Shown: positions 36,701-48,100, counted from the stretch's first letter. The stretch: 64,000 bases of DNA from Hermatobates lingyangjiaoensis (GCA_026182355.1 JAPFBL010000007.1:558001-622000); one strand, 5' to 3'. Translations and numbers: made by a program. The notes: generated by a model not told the origin, from the sequence alone.

Positions 36701-39700
36701 ACTTTTCAAAATAAACAACCTCAAAATAAAAGAAAGCTGACCAGGTCAAAATTCCACAATTTGAACAGTCGGAGATGAAATTATACAAAGGAGTATAGTT
36801 TGAAGGGAAATCGTTCAACGGAGTTCAGTCGCATTGAAACTGCCAGAGTCTAACAGGATGGAAATGTACGATTCAGTAGTCGGATTATACGTCAATGATC
36901 ATCAGATTGTACTTTATTGTGATAATGAATAAAGTCGGGCAGAAATTTGCCAAAATCGTATATTCGAGTAAAAAAATCCACAACTGAAACAATAGAAGAG
37001 AGTAAAATTAGTCTAAAGGAGAGTACATTCTGCGAGTGAGTACACTAAGATTGACATTTACAATATGGCACTGTAGGGGAGGAACTGTACAACTGAGCCA
37101 ATCTGGAAGAGGCTTGTAAAATTAAATCTAGTTGTGGAGAAAATTATATGACTGACTCCATGCGGCGAGAAGAGAGACGACACTATAGAATAAAGAACAG
37201 TCGGAGAAGACATTGCACAATTGAATCTAGTCGGAGAGAATATTCCAGAATTAGTACAGTCTGTGATGAAACTGTACCACTGATACTAGTCGTAGATGAA
37301 GTTACATGTTTAAGTCTAATAGCTGAGGAGATTGTGCCGTTTAGGATTGTCAGGCATAAACTGTATACCAATTATACAACAAATTCTAACCGTAAAGGAA
37401 ATTGTACAATTAAGAATAGTCAGGCATACATTGCATAACTGACTATAACAGGAGAGGACATTTCACTACTACATCTGGTTTGAAAAGTAATTGTAGTATT
37501 GAAAACAGTGGGAGAGAAAAAAATTCCAGAATTAAGTTCATTGGGGAGCAGATTATTCTATGGTTGAAAACATATGGCTCTTCATCATTCTATCTTGCAA
37601 GACACATGTGTTTTATGCATGATAAAAAACTAGTTTGTTGAAACAAACATACTACTTTATTGAAATAAAATTACAATGATAAACTAGTCGATTATATTTC
37701 AGTTTACTGAACAACCAGTCGAGTGGGCGAGAGATTAACAAGGGAAGACTGCACACTCTTCCTAATTCATACTGACAACTTCTGTAGTAGCTGCCTACCT
37801 AGGGATAACATTTCTGCAGTGATAATCTACTTATATTATAAATCTATAAATATAATTAAACTTATAAATCTACTTATTAGTAAGATGGTTAATATATGGG
37901 TGTATCTATTGGTTTGGTAATTGTTAAAAGATTAAATCATTTATTATGAAAATAAAGTTATGCCAATATGTTTTGTTATGAATTAAAATAAATATATGTA
38001 TTTAATAAACAAAAAATGATTTGGTGATTCTAATTTGGACTAAATGTTTTTGAAAAAAAACAATATTCTAAATACAACATTGTGTGTTTCCGATACAAAA
38101 ATGCTTTGTTTTTTGTAAAAAAAAAAGCTCCTTTAAGCGCGTACAAAGTAGATCAATGACAGAGCATCTGTTATAAAAAGTTAGTAAAGTCAATGAAAAC
38201 AGGAAAACGTCGTACAAAGCTCAAGAACATTTCAATTACGTCAAGGGTAGGTGAGCGGTAAGGGTTAATATGATACGATAATTAAACAAATTAAAAAAGG
38301 AAAGGATGAAAAGTGAAGTGACCCAAGAAGACCTCTAGCAAGTTAGAGTTAGTTTGGTAGGAGAGGTCAGGTACTGGAGGGAGGGGGTATAAGGAAGAGG
38401 AAGCGGGGAGGTCAATGGGCGTGACGTCAGAACAACATGGCATATCCAAATACATACCGTCCCTCTTAATTGAAAATTAAAACCTGAAACTTGAGATATA
38501 GTCCTTAACGGAAACACTGTCAAGGTCTAATGAGTAGAACATACTACCTACTATCTACCTACAGCTTCCTGGGGCAATCATAAAAAGGACTTCCCTAGAT
38601 GTAACGCTAGTGAGAAAATACCAAATATTGAGTTCCAAACATCCCTGAAAGTGAACTTCCGTCTTACTGTGCTCTGCACAACTATTTTGTGCCTTTATAA
38701 CCACATTAAATGAATTCCTTCTATTACTTTCCACTGATATGGAAATTATGAAGACCCAGGCTGTAACAAAGAAGAAATGGTGTTTCTACATGAGCTGAGT
38801 TGTTTCATAGGAAGGTAAGTAGATAATGCAAAAAACATGTCTGGAAAAAATGGAGCAAAGATATTCCGAGATAGGCCTTGAAAGGAAACAAGACAGCTAT
38901 TTTTCATTTCATTCCAAACATTTTCATTCCACTTGACAATTGAAAATATGTTTATAGTTTCAAAATATTTTATAGTAACTGAACGTTTCAAAATCAAGGC
39001 AACAAGAGTTCACCTTTTGAAAAAATAATTTATGTATTAATAACTATGCTATAATAGTACTGTTCAATTTGAGAAACTCCGTATTACAAGGAAAGAATTT
39101 AGTTTCTCTAACACGATAATATAATAGCAATATCTTTGTCTGCCCACATACCGCGACTTTAAACAAACTACAACAGTTTAAAGTTGCTACTTTTTACATA
39201 AGTCGAAACTTTTATATAAATAATCAACAAGATAAAAACTTGTCACCGAGTACTGCTCTTAAGAAACAAACAAGCATCTAACAATCGTAACAATGCTATG
39301 AATCACACATCAGTACAGGCTTGGTCGAATTACTTCTTGTAGTTCATACATTTACAAAAAGGAAATTCAGCAAAGCCTTCATTACATTGAAATGCTGTTT
39401 AGAATAGATCACAACTACGGAAATGAAGCAGGTATGGTATGGATCGAGAAAGCCATAACAGGGGGCTGTGAGATGAAACTCAGCATAGCTCTTTATTAGT
39501 CATAGTCACAAGTTGACCACTGAGTCGACAGAAGCAACTGGACTTGTACACAATATTAGCCTTCTATTTTCTAGGAATTCCAGAACCATGAAAATGAATT
39601 CAAATAGGTTTACGAGGACAATATTAATTCATAACTGTGTTGCCACTGAATGAATGACTATTGTGTGATTTTCGTCACTCCCATCACAAAACGAGTTCAC

Positions 39701-40987
39701 AGTGAAAAAGGTTGACTTGGTTAAATAGCGTTAACATTGTATGGACCCTAGTATGACTAGTAAACAATACATTAGTTATACTTAATAGGGGCCAGGGTAA
39801 TCCAGGACCAAGTACTCGCCTCTGGACTGGTAGATCCTAGGTTCAATACCAACTATGACCCTCGATTTATTTACAAAGAAGGTGAAAAAAGTTGAGCACG
39901 TCGTCCTCGGAGAGGACGTTAAACCACCGGTTCCGAGCCTGTACGATGCTAGGTACTCGTTACAGATCCCTACTCCAAACATACTTACGTTAGGCAAAAT
40001 AGAGGACATCCAATGAAGAATGTTCATTGTGTGATATCACAAAGGGCCAATATACATCCAATGTGGGCTCTTACATGGGACTGCCACTGCAACCTAACCT
40101 AATTATAGTTAGGTAGATTTTTTAAGGTTAAAATCCACGGTTGCAAAAGAAACTTGCATCTTATTATGTTATATCTATAGTATGGAGTACTCAAATAGAA
40201 CAGTGATGACGTTTACCAAAAATCCCTTATCTGCTATATATAGAGCATCAGCCGTACCTACGCTTCACTTACCAGGCACTGCTTGCTTCAGGGAAAGTGC
40301 TTTACGTCGTTACGGCATTGCAAGGGAAATAGCCTTTGACGGACTTGAATTAGGTAATGCAGTTCGTTACTCAAAGTAATATAACTAAATCCATAATAAA
40401 TTTATATAAAATTTCTTGCCTTCTTATCAAATAACGAAGAACCGAAAAACCTTTTTTTTTAAAACATCCATAACTTTTTTTAATACAAAATAATTATTTA
40501 TATTCATAATTTGAAACATTGTAATAAAATAATGAATAACCCTTTCAAAGTTAATAAGGTTAAACTTATCCACAATTTGAAATTGAGATTATAAAGCTTA
40601 AAATTATTATATAATTATACTATAATCTTATAAACAATTAGACTATAATTTCTCAACAAACTGAAGGATATAGTTTCTAGATATATAACAAAAACATAAT
40701 GGTAATGCATGCATATTGATCGTGCAACGTATGAATAAACTGAGACTTGAATTTTTTTTTAAGGAGAACTAAGTACAAAACAGGCCGAACACTCTGCATG
40801 AGCTTACTGTTTTATCAGTTCTTAATCTGACTTGTAAGAGTAATGGCTGAACACTCACCTGTATGTACTCCTTCATGTTTTGGTCGGTAGGCCGGTCAGT
40901 GATAAGGAACTTAAAGTCCTTGTATTCGATTTCACAGAAGGGAAGCAAAAATCGTCGGTAGCGCATGGCGTTGTTGTCAATACTCAT
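23511..40987 (-). CDS. Prl-1: PRL-1 protein tyrosine phosphatase (PTP4A family), complete coding region
   Basis: Four exons (40859-40987, 32801-32932, 25127-25293, 23511-23622) join in phase to 540 nt, 179 residues plus stop. It belongs to the phosphatase of regenerating liver family, prenylated dual-specificity phosphatases that bind CNNM magnesium transporters at membranes. Visible features: [18 protein letters not shown] (start of the core), [18 protein letters not shown] with Cys57 in the place of the redox-regulating Cys49 of human PRLs, YEDG with Asp80 as candidate general acid, and [10 protein letters not shown] with nucleophile Cys112 and Arg118; the Ala after that Arg is typical of PRLs. 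Then [20 protein letters not shown], a basic [10 protein letters not shown] stretch and CCIQ, a CaaX farnesylation box. The spacing Cys57-Cys112 and Asp80-Cys112 equals the human 49-104 and 72-104. No inactivating change is seen. Confidence 0.96.
23740..24060 (+). mobile_element. Penelope-like 3' end debris
   Basis: Contains AGATCCCTGTAT, TTAAGAGCTTCAGAGGAGGC and CTGCTCTCCTCCTGGCC like the other two copies, then a degenerate GACGGCGAATGTCGAAATATC motif (23970-23990) and a (TA)n end at 24045. Sits in the last Prl-1 intron. Confidence 0.45.
24137..24174 (-). ncRNA. Hammerhead-like motif (family D)
   Basis: Minus strand: CACCTC, CTGATGA, one C, stem GAC-GATG-GTC, GAA, palindromic ATAT, C, then GATGTG. 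Stem I CACCTC/GATGTG pairs at five of six positions. The site is AUC followed by G, a standard NUH triplet. Adjacent to a TATATATATA tract at 24045. Confidence 0.5.
25127..25293 (-). CDS. Prl-1: Prl-1 coding exon 3 (active site)
   Basis: Acceptor ggcttag, donor AA|gtaagt, 167 nt. Reads [13 protein letters not shown], then [20 protein letters not shown] and [10 protein letters not shown]. Much more GC-rich than its flanks (strong C/G third positions), which makes spurious frames on both strands. Confidence 0.97.
25294..26600. other. Prl-1 intron DNA
   Basis: AT-rich, no gene or identifiable repeat. Confidence 0.5.
26620..26960 (+). repeat. Dispersed repeat, family E
   Basis: The 100 bp starting GACCAACGA..CACGCACTGTAGTGCACG and containing AGCAGTTCCAGGTC match, in reverse orientation, 36135-36240 in the same intron region. 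Type of element unknown. Confidence 0.6.
27190..27870 (-). mobile_element. Jockey-like non-LTR retrotransposon relic (reverse transcriptase C-terminal part)
   Basis: Minus strand, in order: [10 protein letters not shown] (catalytic FADD box, about 27632-27600), [55 protein letters not shown]. This is the order of RT motif C, the NPxK block and the YLG-DxxLxFxxH thumb region of jockey-group LINEs. Stops and a frameshift make it non-functional; the ends were not found. Confidence 0.85.
27871..30700. other. Prl-1 intron DNA with faint repeat traces
   Basis: Mostly unremarkable. A diverged CTGATGG..TCGAAATATT motif on the minus strand near 29190-29235 resembles the hammerhead families but has lost the A9 position. 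Confidence 0.4.
30711..30761. repeat. (TA)n microsatellite
   Basis: 51 bp of uninterrupted alternating A and T, followed by AGAAATCAACAAAAAAATAAACACT and, 20 bp on, CATCATCATCAGGAG, a truncated trace of the CTGATGA end on the minus strand. Confidence 0.95.
30762..32800. other. Prl-1 intron DNA
   Basis: No gene. A GC-richer patch at about 31720-31930 has no assignable frame. Confidence 0.45.
32801..32932 (-). CDS. Prl-1: Prl-1 coding exon 2
   Basis: Acceptor ttattgcag, donor GAC|gtcagt, 44 codons: [20 protein letters not shown] through [11 protein letters not shown]. Carries the regulatory Cys and the general acid Asp. Confidence 0.95.
32933..34205. other. Prl-1 intron DNA
   Basis: No gene. 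A GC-richer patch at about 33770-33950 is similar in texture to 31720-31930 but not clearly homologous by eye. Confidence 0.4.
34206..34886. mobile_element. hAT-type MITE with 8-bp target duplication (second family)
   Basis: The element spans 34214-34878. Ends TAGTGATGGGACGA and TCGTCCCATCACTG form an inverted repeat with one mismatch, flanked by TTAAAGAT on both sides (34206-34213 and 34879-34886). The interior repeats CGATTCCGA-like words. 665 bp, no transposase frame. Immediately outside lies a short palindrome GATCCTTATAA..TTATAAGGATC. Confidence 0.92.
35130..35290 (-). repeat. Dispersed repeat, family F (copy 1)
   Basis: Reverse complement of a segment at 45315-45480: both contain TTTGAGTTTGTTTTTTGAATG, a GGTCGAAC block and AGTCTAGCAAGTAAATGC. 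Type unknown. Confidence 0.7.
35651..35692 (+). ncRNA. Hammerhead-like motif (family C, intact core)
   Basis: GACT (35651-35654), CTGACGA (35655-35661), one A, stem GACC..GGTT, GAA (35680-35682), AATC.T, T, then AGTC (35689-35692) pairing fully with GACT. N7 is C here, against A or T in other families, the one position in CUGANGA free to vary in hammerheads. Confidence 0.5.
36135..36240 (-). repeat. Dispersed repeat, family E (copy 2)
   Basis: Inverted match to 26620-26720, sharing CGACCAACGA, ATAGTGCACGTCGTAA and AGCAGTTCCAGACC. Confidence 0.6.
36760..37560 (+). repeat. Diverged 30-bp minisatellite
   Basis: A run of about 25 imperfect units near AGTCGGAGAAGAAATTGTAC plus AATTGAATCT. The clearest units follow one another at 37199, 37229, 37259 and 37289. 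Because the unit is divisible by three, chance frames of up to 96 codons arise; I do not regard them as coding. Confidence 0.8.
37561..39785. other. Prl-1 intron DNA
   Basis: No gene recognised. A purine-rich patch occurs at 38330-38420. Confidence 0.45.
39786..40105 (+). repeat. tRNA-derived SINE, family A, full length
   Basis: Plus-strand copy of the element at 3625-3924: head with CTCGCCTCTGGACTGGTAG and B-box-like TAGGTTCAATACC, body with CCTGTACGATGCTAGGTAC, tail with GTGTGATATCACAAAGGGCC, end CAACCTAACCTAA. It lies 750 bp from the start codon exon of Prl-1, in the intron. Confidence 0.75.
40859..40987 (-). CDS. Prl-1: Prl-1 coding exon 1
   Basis: ATG at 40987 opens [20 protein letters not shown], then [15 protein letters not shown], and stops at donor CAG|gtgagt after 43 codons. 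A GTG in the same frame lies upstream, but the ATG is preferred. The N-terminal 20 residues are longer than in human PRLs, as in insect homologues. Confidence 0.93.
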
Positions 40988-41238
40988 GGCACTAAGACGC
41001 ACTGAGTCCCGCTAACCTCGAAGCCCCAAAGCTCGCCCGTGTGTCGAGTGTAGTTTGTAATGGGAGAGGCAATGGCTCAATCCATGCAGGAGGCTGGCCG
41101 AGCCAGAGCCGCTGGCCCACAGTGGCGGCCGGCAACGAACGCTTTTTATTTGTGCTGGGCTTGGCAGTACTCGGCGCTGTCTAATCGAAACTCCATCAAT
41201 GAGAGCAGGGAGCAGTAGTGGTCTGCAGAGACCTCCAC
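40988..41238 (-). other. Prl-1: Prl-1 5' UTR part of exon, with upstream ORFs
   Basis: The leader immediately upstream of the start codon extends to acceptor gttgtgttgcag|GTGG at 41238. It is GC-rich compared with the flanks. It holds two upstream AUGs: a 16-codon uORF at 41196-41146 and a start-Asp-stop (ATGGATTGA) near 41084. Confidence 0.7.
41146..41196 (-). promoter_or_regulatory. 16-codon upstream ORF in the Prl-1 leader
   Basis: ATG at 41196 in the context TTGATGG opens MEFRLDSAEYCQAQHK and stops at 41146, about 160 nt before the Prl-1 AUG. Mammalian PRL-1/PRL-2 mRNAs are known to be controlled by a leader uORF that responds to magnesium. Whether this insect uORF is conserved or functional is inference. 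Confidence 0.55.
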
Positions 41239-42578
41239 CTGCAACACAACCAACACTGTACCTTATAACACTGCTAAAAATAAAACACAGTACACATCCA
41301 CGAGATGAAAGTGTACGAATAAACAACTCAACATCATGTAATACAGCATAAATAATAAGCAATCATTAGTACAATTATACATAATATAATCAATTCGCAG
41401 AATCTGTTAGATCTTTATTAAACTCTCCCAGGGTTTTAGAAATAGGTACCAATAACAATATATATTCTGAAACTAGATGAACCTTTTGGAAAGTGTGCCT
41501 TAATCATGTAATGTACGCATGCTCTACACAATTATGCCATACACATTTAGGTCTCACTGTAGATCACTTTAGATGTCATTCGGTCTATGCGTAATATACT
41601 AATAATATATAATAATACACACAATAGGTATCATTAATATGATACGAGTCCTATAATATGAAGGACTTTTCTGGTTGTGCCTGAATCTACAAAGGCATAA
41701 ACACTAAAACATATATAACATTAATAGCAGAATTTCCAGATATAAAATTTCAAAAACAAATGATCTACGAGAAGATCTAAAAACATATTGTCCATTGCAA
41801 ATTTGATCCTTTACAATTTTACTATATTCTGTGACATCATATAATAACTCAAAAATTTAAAACTGTAGAATTGGAGTTTACCATTTTGATATTCAGTCAG
41901 TTACAATATCTTACAAAATATTTGTAATTTATCCACTTGGAGAAATAAGAGTTGTATCCGAATTACTGGTAAATATTAAAAATCAATGTTTATTAATTTT
42001 TTGCGAAATAGATTAGTATTATTCTTTTAGAAATATGTTGACTAATGGAGAATGAAAAATGCGACTTTGATGAAAGAAACTAATTTTGAGTTTGCAACGG
42101 CGTTGAAGCCAAGGGAGTCATTGTTACGAGTGATTGATGCTGATGACCCACCCCGCTTCGCGAAATAAGTAATTTCAACTGCATTTAGTTCAAGCCCCAT
42201 AACTCAGCGACACTCTTTGCTGAGGCAAACTAAAGCGGCTGCTTAAAATCAACCCAGTTGATTTTTTATACGCATAAGGATACAAACATCTCAAGAGGTT
42301 ACCAGGTCAGTTGAAACAACTACTACTTCACCAACAACCAAGTCACTTGTGACGACATCTGACTGGTGTTCAAATACAAAAGCGAGTTTTTGTCAGTGTT
42401 TTTACCACAATAAATCAGGACTTCTAGGACCTATTCTTTTTTCAGTTTTACACTCTCACAAACGACAGTTGTTTTGGTCAATAGATCTTAGTCGCATTTC
42501 TTAATTTTATATGTTGTTTAGGCGCTAGCTTTTGTTTCACCTGTTTATCGCGAAATATACTAGGTGTGTATAAGATGA

Positions 42579-42580
<2 letters not shown>
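41239..42580. other. Prl-1 5' intron DNA
   Basis: No gene recognised. A GC-richer patch with a B-box-like GTTCAAGCCCC lies at about 42130-42200. Confidence 0.4.

Positions 42581-42583
<3 letters not shown>

Positions 42584-42631
<48 letters not shown>
42584..42631. repeat. (TA)n microsatellite
   Basis: About 48 bp of TA repeats, directly followed by AGTTCAATATATACAAA, the same outer end as the fold-back at 5990. Confidence 0.95.
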
Positions 42632-42634
<3 letters not shown>

Positions 42635-42689
42635 CAATATATACAAATAATAAACCTTATTTAATACAACTAATAATACACCAATATAT

Positions 42690-43020
42690 ACTAATAAACC
42701 TTGTTACGGTTGAAAGATCTTAGTTTTGTTTTCCCATTTCTTATTGTGGTTTGATCATTGATTTTGTTTCACGTGTTTATGTGAAATCTTTATATATATA
42801 TATATACTTTTTCGATCAAAATACGATTCGAAATGGACATATACAGTTTAATGTACATAAAGAAACATAGAGAATAGGGTCTCCAACCGTCTCTGTGCCA
42901 GTGCGCTTGGTTTCCCTCTCTTATCTCTCCTGAAGACGGTTCAACAGAAAATTAGAGACTGTAAGTGTGTGTTTTTAATTTCTATATGTTTCTTTATGTA
43001 CATTGAACTGTATATATATA
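42690..43020 (+). repeat. Two adjacent hammerhead-type repeat fragments
   Basis: 42700-42800 is a truncated family C copy (GTTACGGTTGAAAGATCTTAG onward, core lost). 42890-43010 is a family B copy with TCTC, CTGAAGA, a shortened stem GTT..AAC, GAAAATTA and GAGA (42926-42958), ending at a TA tract. Confidence 0.6.
42926..42958 (+). ncRNA. Hammerhead-like motif (family B, damaged stem II)
   Basis: Same layout as 6188-6221, including TCTC/GAGA stem I and AATT stem III, but stem II is GGTTCAACA with two bases lost, so it is probably inactive. Confidence 0.4.
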
Positions 43021-44759
43021 ACACACAGAGAGAAATTTTGGGAAAAACTAAACCAGTTAATATTACGGAAATTTTCCTTCTTATAAAATATATAATAACC
43101 AGGAACATTTTTAATGATTTTTTTTTTTTTTTTTTGAATGGAGGTTACATAATTGAAATGAAGCCAAATAGAACTGGATGAATTTTTATAAACTGTTTAA
43201 ATTTAGAGAATGTTGAAAAGAAATCTGACCTAATTCTGTGACAATTGATTTAGGCAATATAAAATAATGGACAATAAATGAATAAGAAATAAGATGGTTG
43301 ATACGAACAAGATATGATGGGTATGGCTGTCAGCAAAATAGGTCGAAGTGTACAGATAGTGAACACAATGTACTCGTCAGCTAATCATTCCCTGGATTTA
43401 AATCGATTCATTTACATAACAATTAATATACACTCAACGTTTAATTAATTCATTTCTGTTAATCGTACCATCGCAGTCTTTTTTTGTCATTCGTGTGAAC
43501 GAGACCATCTCATCCATACCTAATAAATAGACCACCTTCGTTCTAACATTTATACACTAGTAACAGTCAAGCGCGAAAACCAATCAAAAAGCAATTCTAA
43601 ATTGCCAATTACGATAACATTAACTTCCTTATTTCCAACATTCATGTCAACATTGAAAGAATGAAATACCCATAATGCACTGGCAACCATTGAAGTATGT
43701 ATACATATAACTCTTTTAAATAGAATGATAGAACCTTGGAGGCAGTTAAGCCTCTTCAGAATTGCTTATCCACATAATGATATTTGTTTCCAGTAAGATC
43801 TGGCATCGAGGTGTATTATCTGTGAGAAGCTTCGAACGTAATATTAATGGCCTTGTAAACCGAGACAAAAACTGACTTGTCGTTTATATTTCCTAGATAA
43901 AGCATTATGGATCATTAATATTTATTGCTTTACTGTTTTTATTGTATTTCAGTTCCTGTTAAGTAATATATCCAATATTAAATAATAGACAATAGATTCG
44001 ATTTATCAGTATTCTGATAAAATTCATCTAAAGAAAATTAAGGAAAACATAAAAAAGTTTGATAAAAACAAGGAGCTTCAAACATGTAGCGAAATTCAGA
44101 ATAATGGACTTCATTGTCTATTGTGATGAGAACTGAGGAAGACGACAACGGCTTTTAACAATCTTCATTGTGCAGTTACCTTTAATGTTAAGACGACTAA
44201 ATGCCGTTTATAGTAACAGATTGAACAATTCAATAAAATTCAAATTATTTGTTATTCATATGACAAGGGAAATAAGGTATTTCCACAAGGTCTGTGTACT
44301 AATACCTTAGTGTATACATGTAGATAGAGACCCGAGTGTATCCAGTTGTATCTTTTGGAAATAGGGTATCATTATAACTCGTCAGGTATGAATTCATAGT
44401 TGGCATGACTGCTTCCATCATCATATTGGAAATCACATAATATTATGTTATTGCTAAAATCAAAGTCAAAATGAGAGCTTCAGGAGTACAGAAGTATGAG
44501 CAGGTCTAGAAACTGAGAAATGGAAGAAAGAAAGACTTAAGGTAGCTTAACATCGTCAAAAAGAACCATCAGAAGAGCACAAAGCAAAGCTTGAAGGAGG
44601 AAAGGTGTAGGGGACGGAACAGCTGACAAGGGAAACGAAACCTGAAAGCACTGTCCACCACGTCATAAAGGAACATACTAATTACACTCCACCAGAGTTC
44701 TCGTCAAGGAGACACCTTGGGGAATACATACTAGGGCCTTAAAATAAAATCAATATATA

Positions 44760-44840
44760 TATATGTTGCTTTATTCAATAAAGCAGGAGACAACGGAATA
44801 CATTTCACCAGTTTCGGACCCTGCATACCTCAACAGCAAC
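44760..44840 (-). repeat. Another CTG..GAAAC repeat end beside a TA tract
   Basis: Minus strand reads CTGTTGAGG, then GGGTCC, GAAACTGGTGAAATG, down to the TATATATATA at 44755. It resembles the terminal motif of Penelope-like elements but the CTGANGA core is altered. Confidence 0.35.
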
Positions 44841-45314
44841 TCCGAATAAATTAAATTGTCTTTACTATGTGCTAGCATAACCTTCTAGCATATTATACTA
44901 TATTACAATATAACCATTTCTTATTATATGTTATTATTAATTCTTTTTAATGTATTATGTTTACATTATTAACAATTTCATTCTTATGATTGCTTCTTAC
45001 TCCTCAAGTGAACTTGTTTTCCCATGTTTATAGTCTTATAAAGGTTTAAATAATACAGTCTGGTCATATACAAACAAGAAACAATTCGAACACTTTCTCT
45101 TGAAGGTGGGACATGGTTTGAATCCATTCCAGCGCACAACACTCGAGGTACTTAAGTCGTGCATGGAATATCACATACTATCAAAACATATATAGTTCAA
45201 ATAAACTACAGTATTTCAGTCATCCAACTGGCATATATTTTCATTAATTATAACTTCAAACATTGTATGGGGTCAAAGGTATTTTTTTCTCAAAACTAAC
45301 TACCTGATACCGTG

Positions 45315-45480
45315 ATTTTGAGTTTGTTTTTTGAATGCAACTCTCAATGGTCGAACATGCGACACCCATTTCAACTATTATGTAACTAGTCTAGCAAGTA
45401 AATGCCTCGCATGTAATTCCAATCAGGAAACTTCCTTCATTCTTCGTTTCTTTCATTTTCTTGACATTAAAAAGTTAATA
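45315..45480 (+). repeat. Dispersed repeat, family F (copy 2)
   Basis: Inverted partner of 35130-35290. The 84-codon frame starting at 45331 lies in and beyond it and is not credited as a gene. Confidence 0.7.
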
Positions 45481-48100
45481 AGGCCTACCAGATTGTGCAC
45501 TTCAGTAAAAAGTGACTGTAAAGGCCACAATCCTGTACGGAATTATGTTCATCAGAGTAGTAAACCATGCAATCGATGTACTTAAGTATTCACTTGTACT
45601 CACTTTTTTTTAGTTCATTCTTTACCTGGTTGTTCAGATTAAAGATGATTTCCTTTCACATTTTCTACTCACACATATAATAGTATAATTGGGTATCTCG
45701 AACAGAGAAGTCAACAAGAGGTTTAACATTCAACCTACGGTCCATTCAGTGCCTGCTGAATTTGGTGTACTTTTAATACGTTATGGAAAGGATGAAAGGT
45801 TTTTGAAGTATTTTGCCAGTTTCGTCGATAGTGGTCTTGCTTTGCTCATGAGTCACATGTTTTCTTAGAACTGGAAGGAGAGGGAAAAAAAGTTGTTCAA
45901 AAATGTTGACGGCTCTGCTGCTGGCTGGAAGGCTGTGCTCAGAGGCGCATGCGTGTCTAAGTGATGCACTGAGAGATGGCTGCACTCAGCCACTTGAGTG
46001 CACTTGACTAATATACTTAACAATGGCCATCTGCCTTTAGAAAGAGAAAAACAGCTCAACAATGCAGTAGGATATTTCAAAAAAACATACACTAACACCT
46101 ACTTTTTTGGGAAAAAATAAATTACAACTAGCTGCACTCATGTTTTGGCAAAAAATATCCTATCTGAGTAGGAGAGGTATCATTTTTTGGATGTAAGAAC
46201 TCGGTTTTGTAGCACTTCTTTCGATCTCTATATGTTAAAATATATTTTGAAGAGTTCTATTTGGATGAAGATGAAAACTATGTCTACATCTAAATCGGTA
46301 GAAGTTATTAGCGACAAAACATTTAAAACAATTTCCAAATCAAATGACTTAAAAAAAATCTGAAAATTACGCATTTTATTCTCTAAAACTTTTATTTGAA
46401 ACATATTTCACTGTGACGCCAATTATCAATTAATGTGATAAGAGCTTTAAAATCTTAAAGAACTGTACAAGTATAAAATTGGCGTTATCATTTGTTCACT
46501 TCACCATAACGATGGATGTCTTTTAAATTATTTTTTCCGTTAGAACTGAAGATAATGTTTCATTCGTTTGCAGTTGCTTTATTGGTTGGATTAAGAACAA
46601 TAGGTCGTTCCAACTCCCACACGTACACATTTCACCCTTGTGCTGTTCTAGAGGCGGAAAGCCTGACTTATTCGTTATTTGGCATCAATTTCAGTTATGG
46701 GCTACCCACGTTTCTACCGGATTAATAGTAATGGTAAAAAAATATTACAATGAACTTCTTGTATTCCTTTTTCGATTCAACTGAAAATTACGTAAGATAA
46801 TCTACTAGATAATCAATAGGTTCCTGTTAATAACTATGATTTTAGTAATGAGGACTAACCCGTAACATTAGCAACGATTGATGTTACGTATTTTGATTTG
46901 ATTATAAAATTGAAAAAGCGTCAGATCAGATAAGGCGCTATACTAATAAGTCAGATTTTAATATGTAACAAATGGTATCATTAAGTCAAAGGAGTAAGTT
47001 TGTAAATATACTCCTCGCATGATCACTATACTTTACTAACAGTTGGGACTCTGTTGCTTCAGTGTGAGAAAGCTGAGGAGCTATCACATCTCTAAGTGAA
47101 TAAATTCAATTAGAAAGCACAGCGAAACTAATTGAGAGGCGACCAAGCGGTTGACGTCAGGAGTCTTAGAGAATCCACACAACAACTGCTAAGACAATAT
47201 TCCATATGCAACCTCTAATGGATTCATAGATCCTAAATTTAGTCATATATTTCGACATATGTAGCAATCACATTGGCGATGTTCTAGGTCCCACTAAATC
47301 ACCCCAAACCATGGCTCTTCTCACAGAAAAGTGAAGCTGGAAACAAAGCTCATGTCTGCCGACATGAGATTATTTAAACAACTTTTTACTCTTGAATGAA
47401 GACTTCACATATGGTCTTCTCCTCCAGGGACTCTACACTGTTTAAGAGTTTCAGTTCAGTCCTTAACGAAGCAGCCAAAGTGTTTCTTTTGAATTCCGAT
47501 GAATTATCAGATTGGTCATGGAGTCCTCAGTATTGAATTCATATCATGTGTCTAAAGCTGAACTAATAAATTAAATCAAGCCATAAATATATCCTTTCAT
47601 GTGTTAAGACGTCAAATATATGGTATTACATCTTCTTAAACTTGTTGATTTGCTAAAGCAATTCCATGTAACAAAACAGTTGAGGTGCATCAAGTAAAAT
47701 AATAGGTAAATTTTGTAGTATGAATATCAATATAAAAATGTTAACAAGGCTACTTGTGGTCCAACATGTAAAAATAGTGTGGTGTGAGATGCCTTCGACT
47801 TCATTCACCTAATTATTCACACAACTAAATAAACTAGATTCACAGAAAGAACAGAATAAAAGAAATCACTACTATGTTCCGATTGCCTCGTCAGCAGGAA
47901 GAGAGTGGCTCCGCGAATAGGTGAGGTCTGACCTGAATGCGGAAACACTCTAGAGGTAGCTTTTTAACTCAGGATATCTCAAAATGTGCATCTCCATTGA
48001 AAAATAGATTTCAACCGGAATACAATACTTTTATTTAGAGACTAAATGAAAATATAATGGAGAGAAGTAAGAATTATGTCGGGCAGTCCTCAAGACACCT
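45481..48100. other. Prl-1 5' intron DNA
   Basis: No gene recognised. Near 47877-47894 the minus strand carries CTGACGA..GGCAATCG-GAAC, a weak hammerhead-like trace. Confidence 0.4.

Noticed and set aside
37148..37438. 96-codon frame rich in Arg/Ser
   Set aside because: It follows the 30-bp minisatellite unit; repeat length divisible by three keeps it open by chance.
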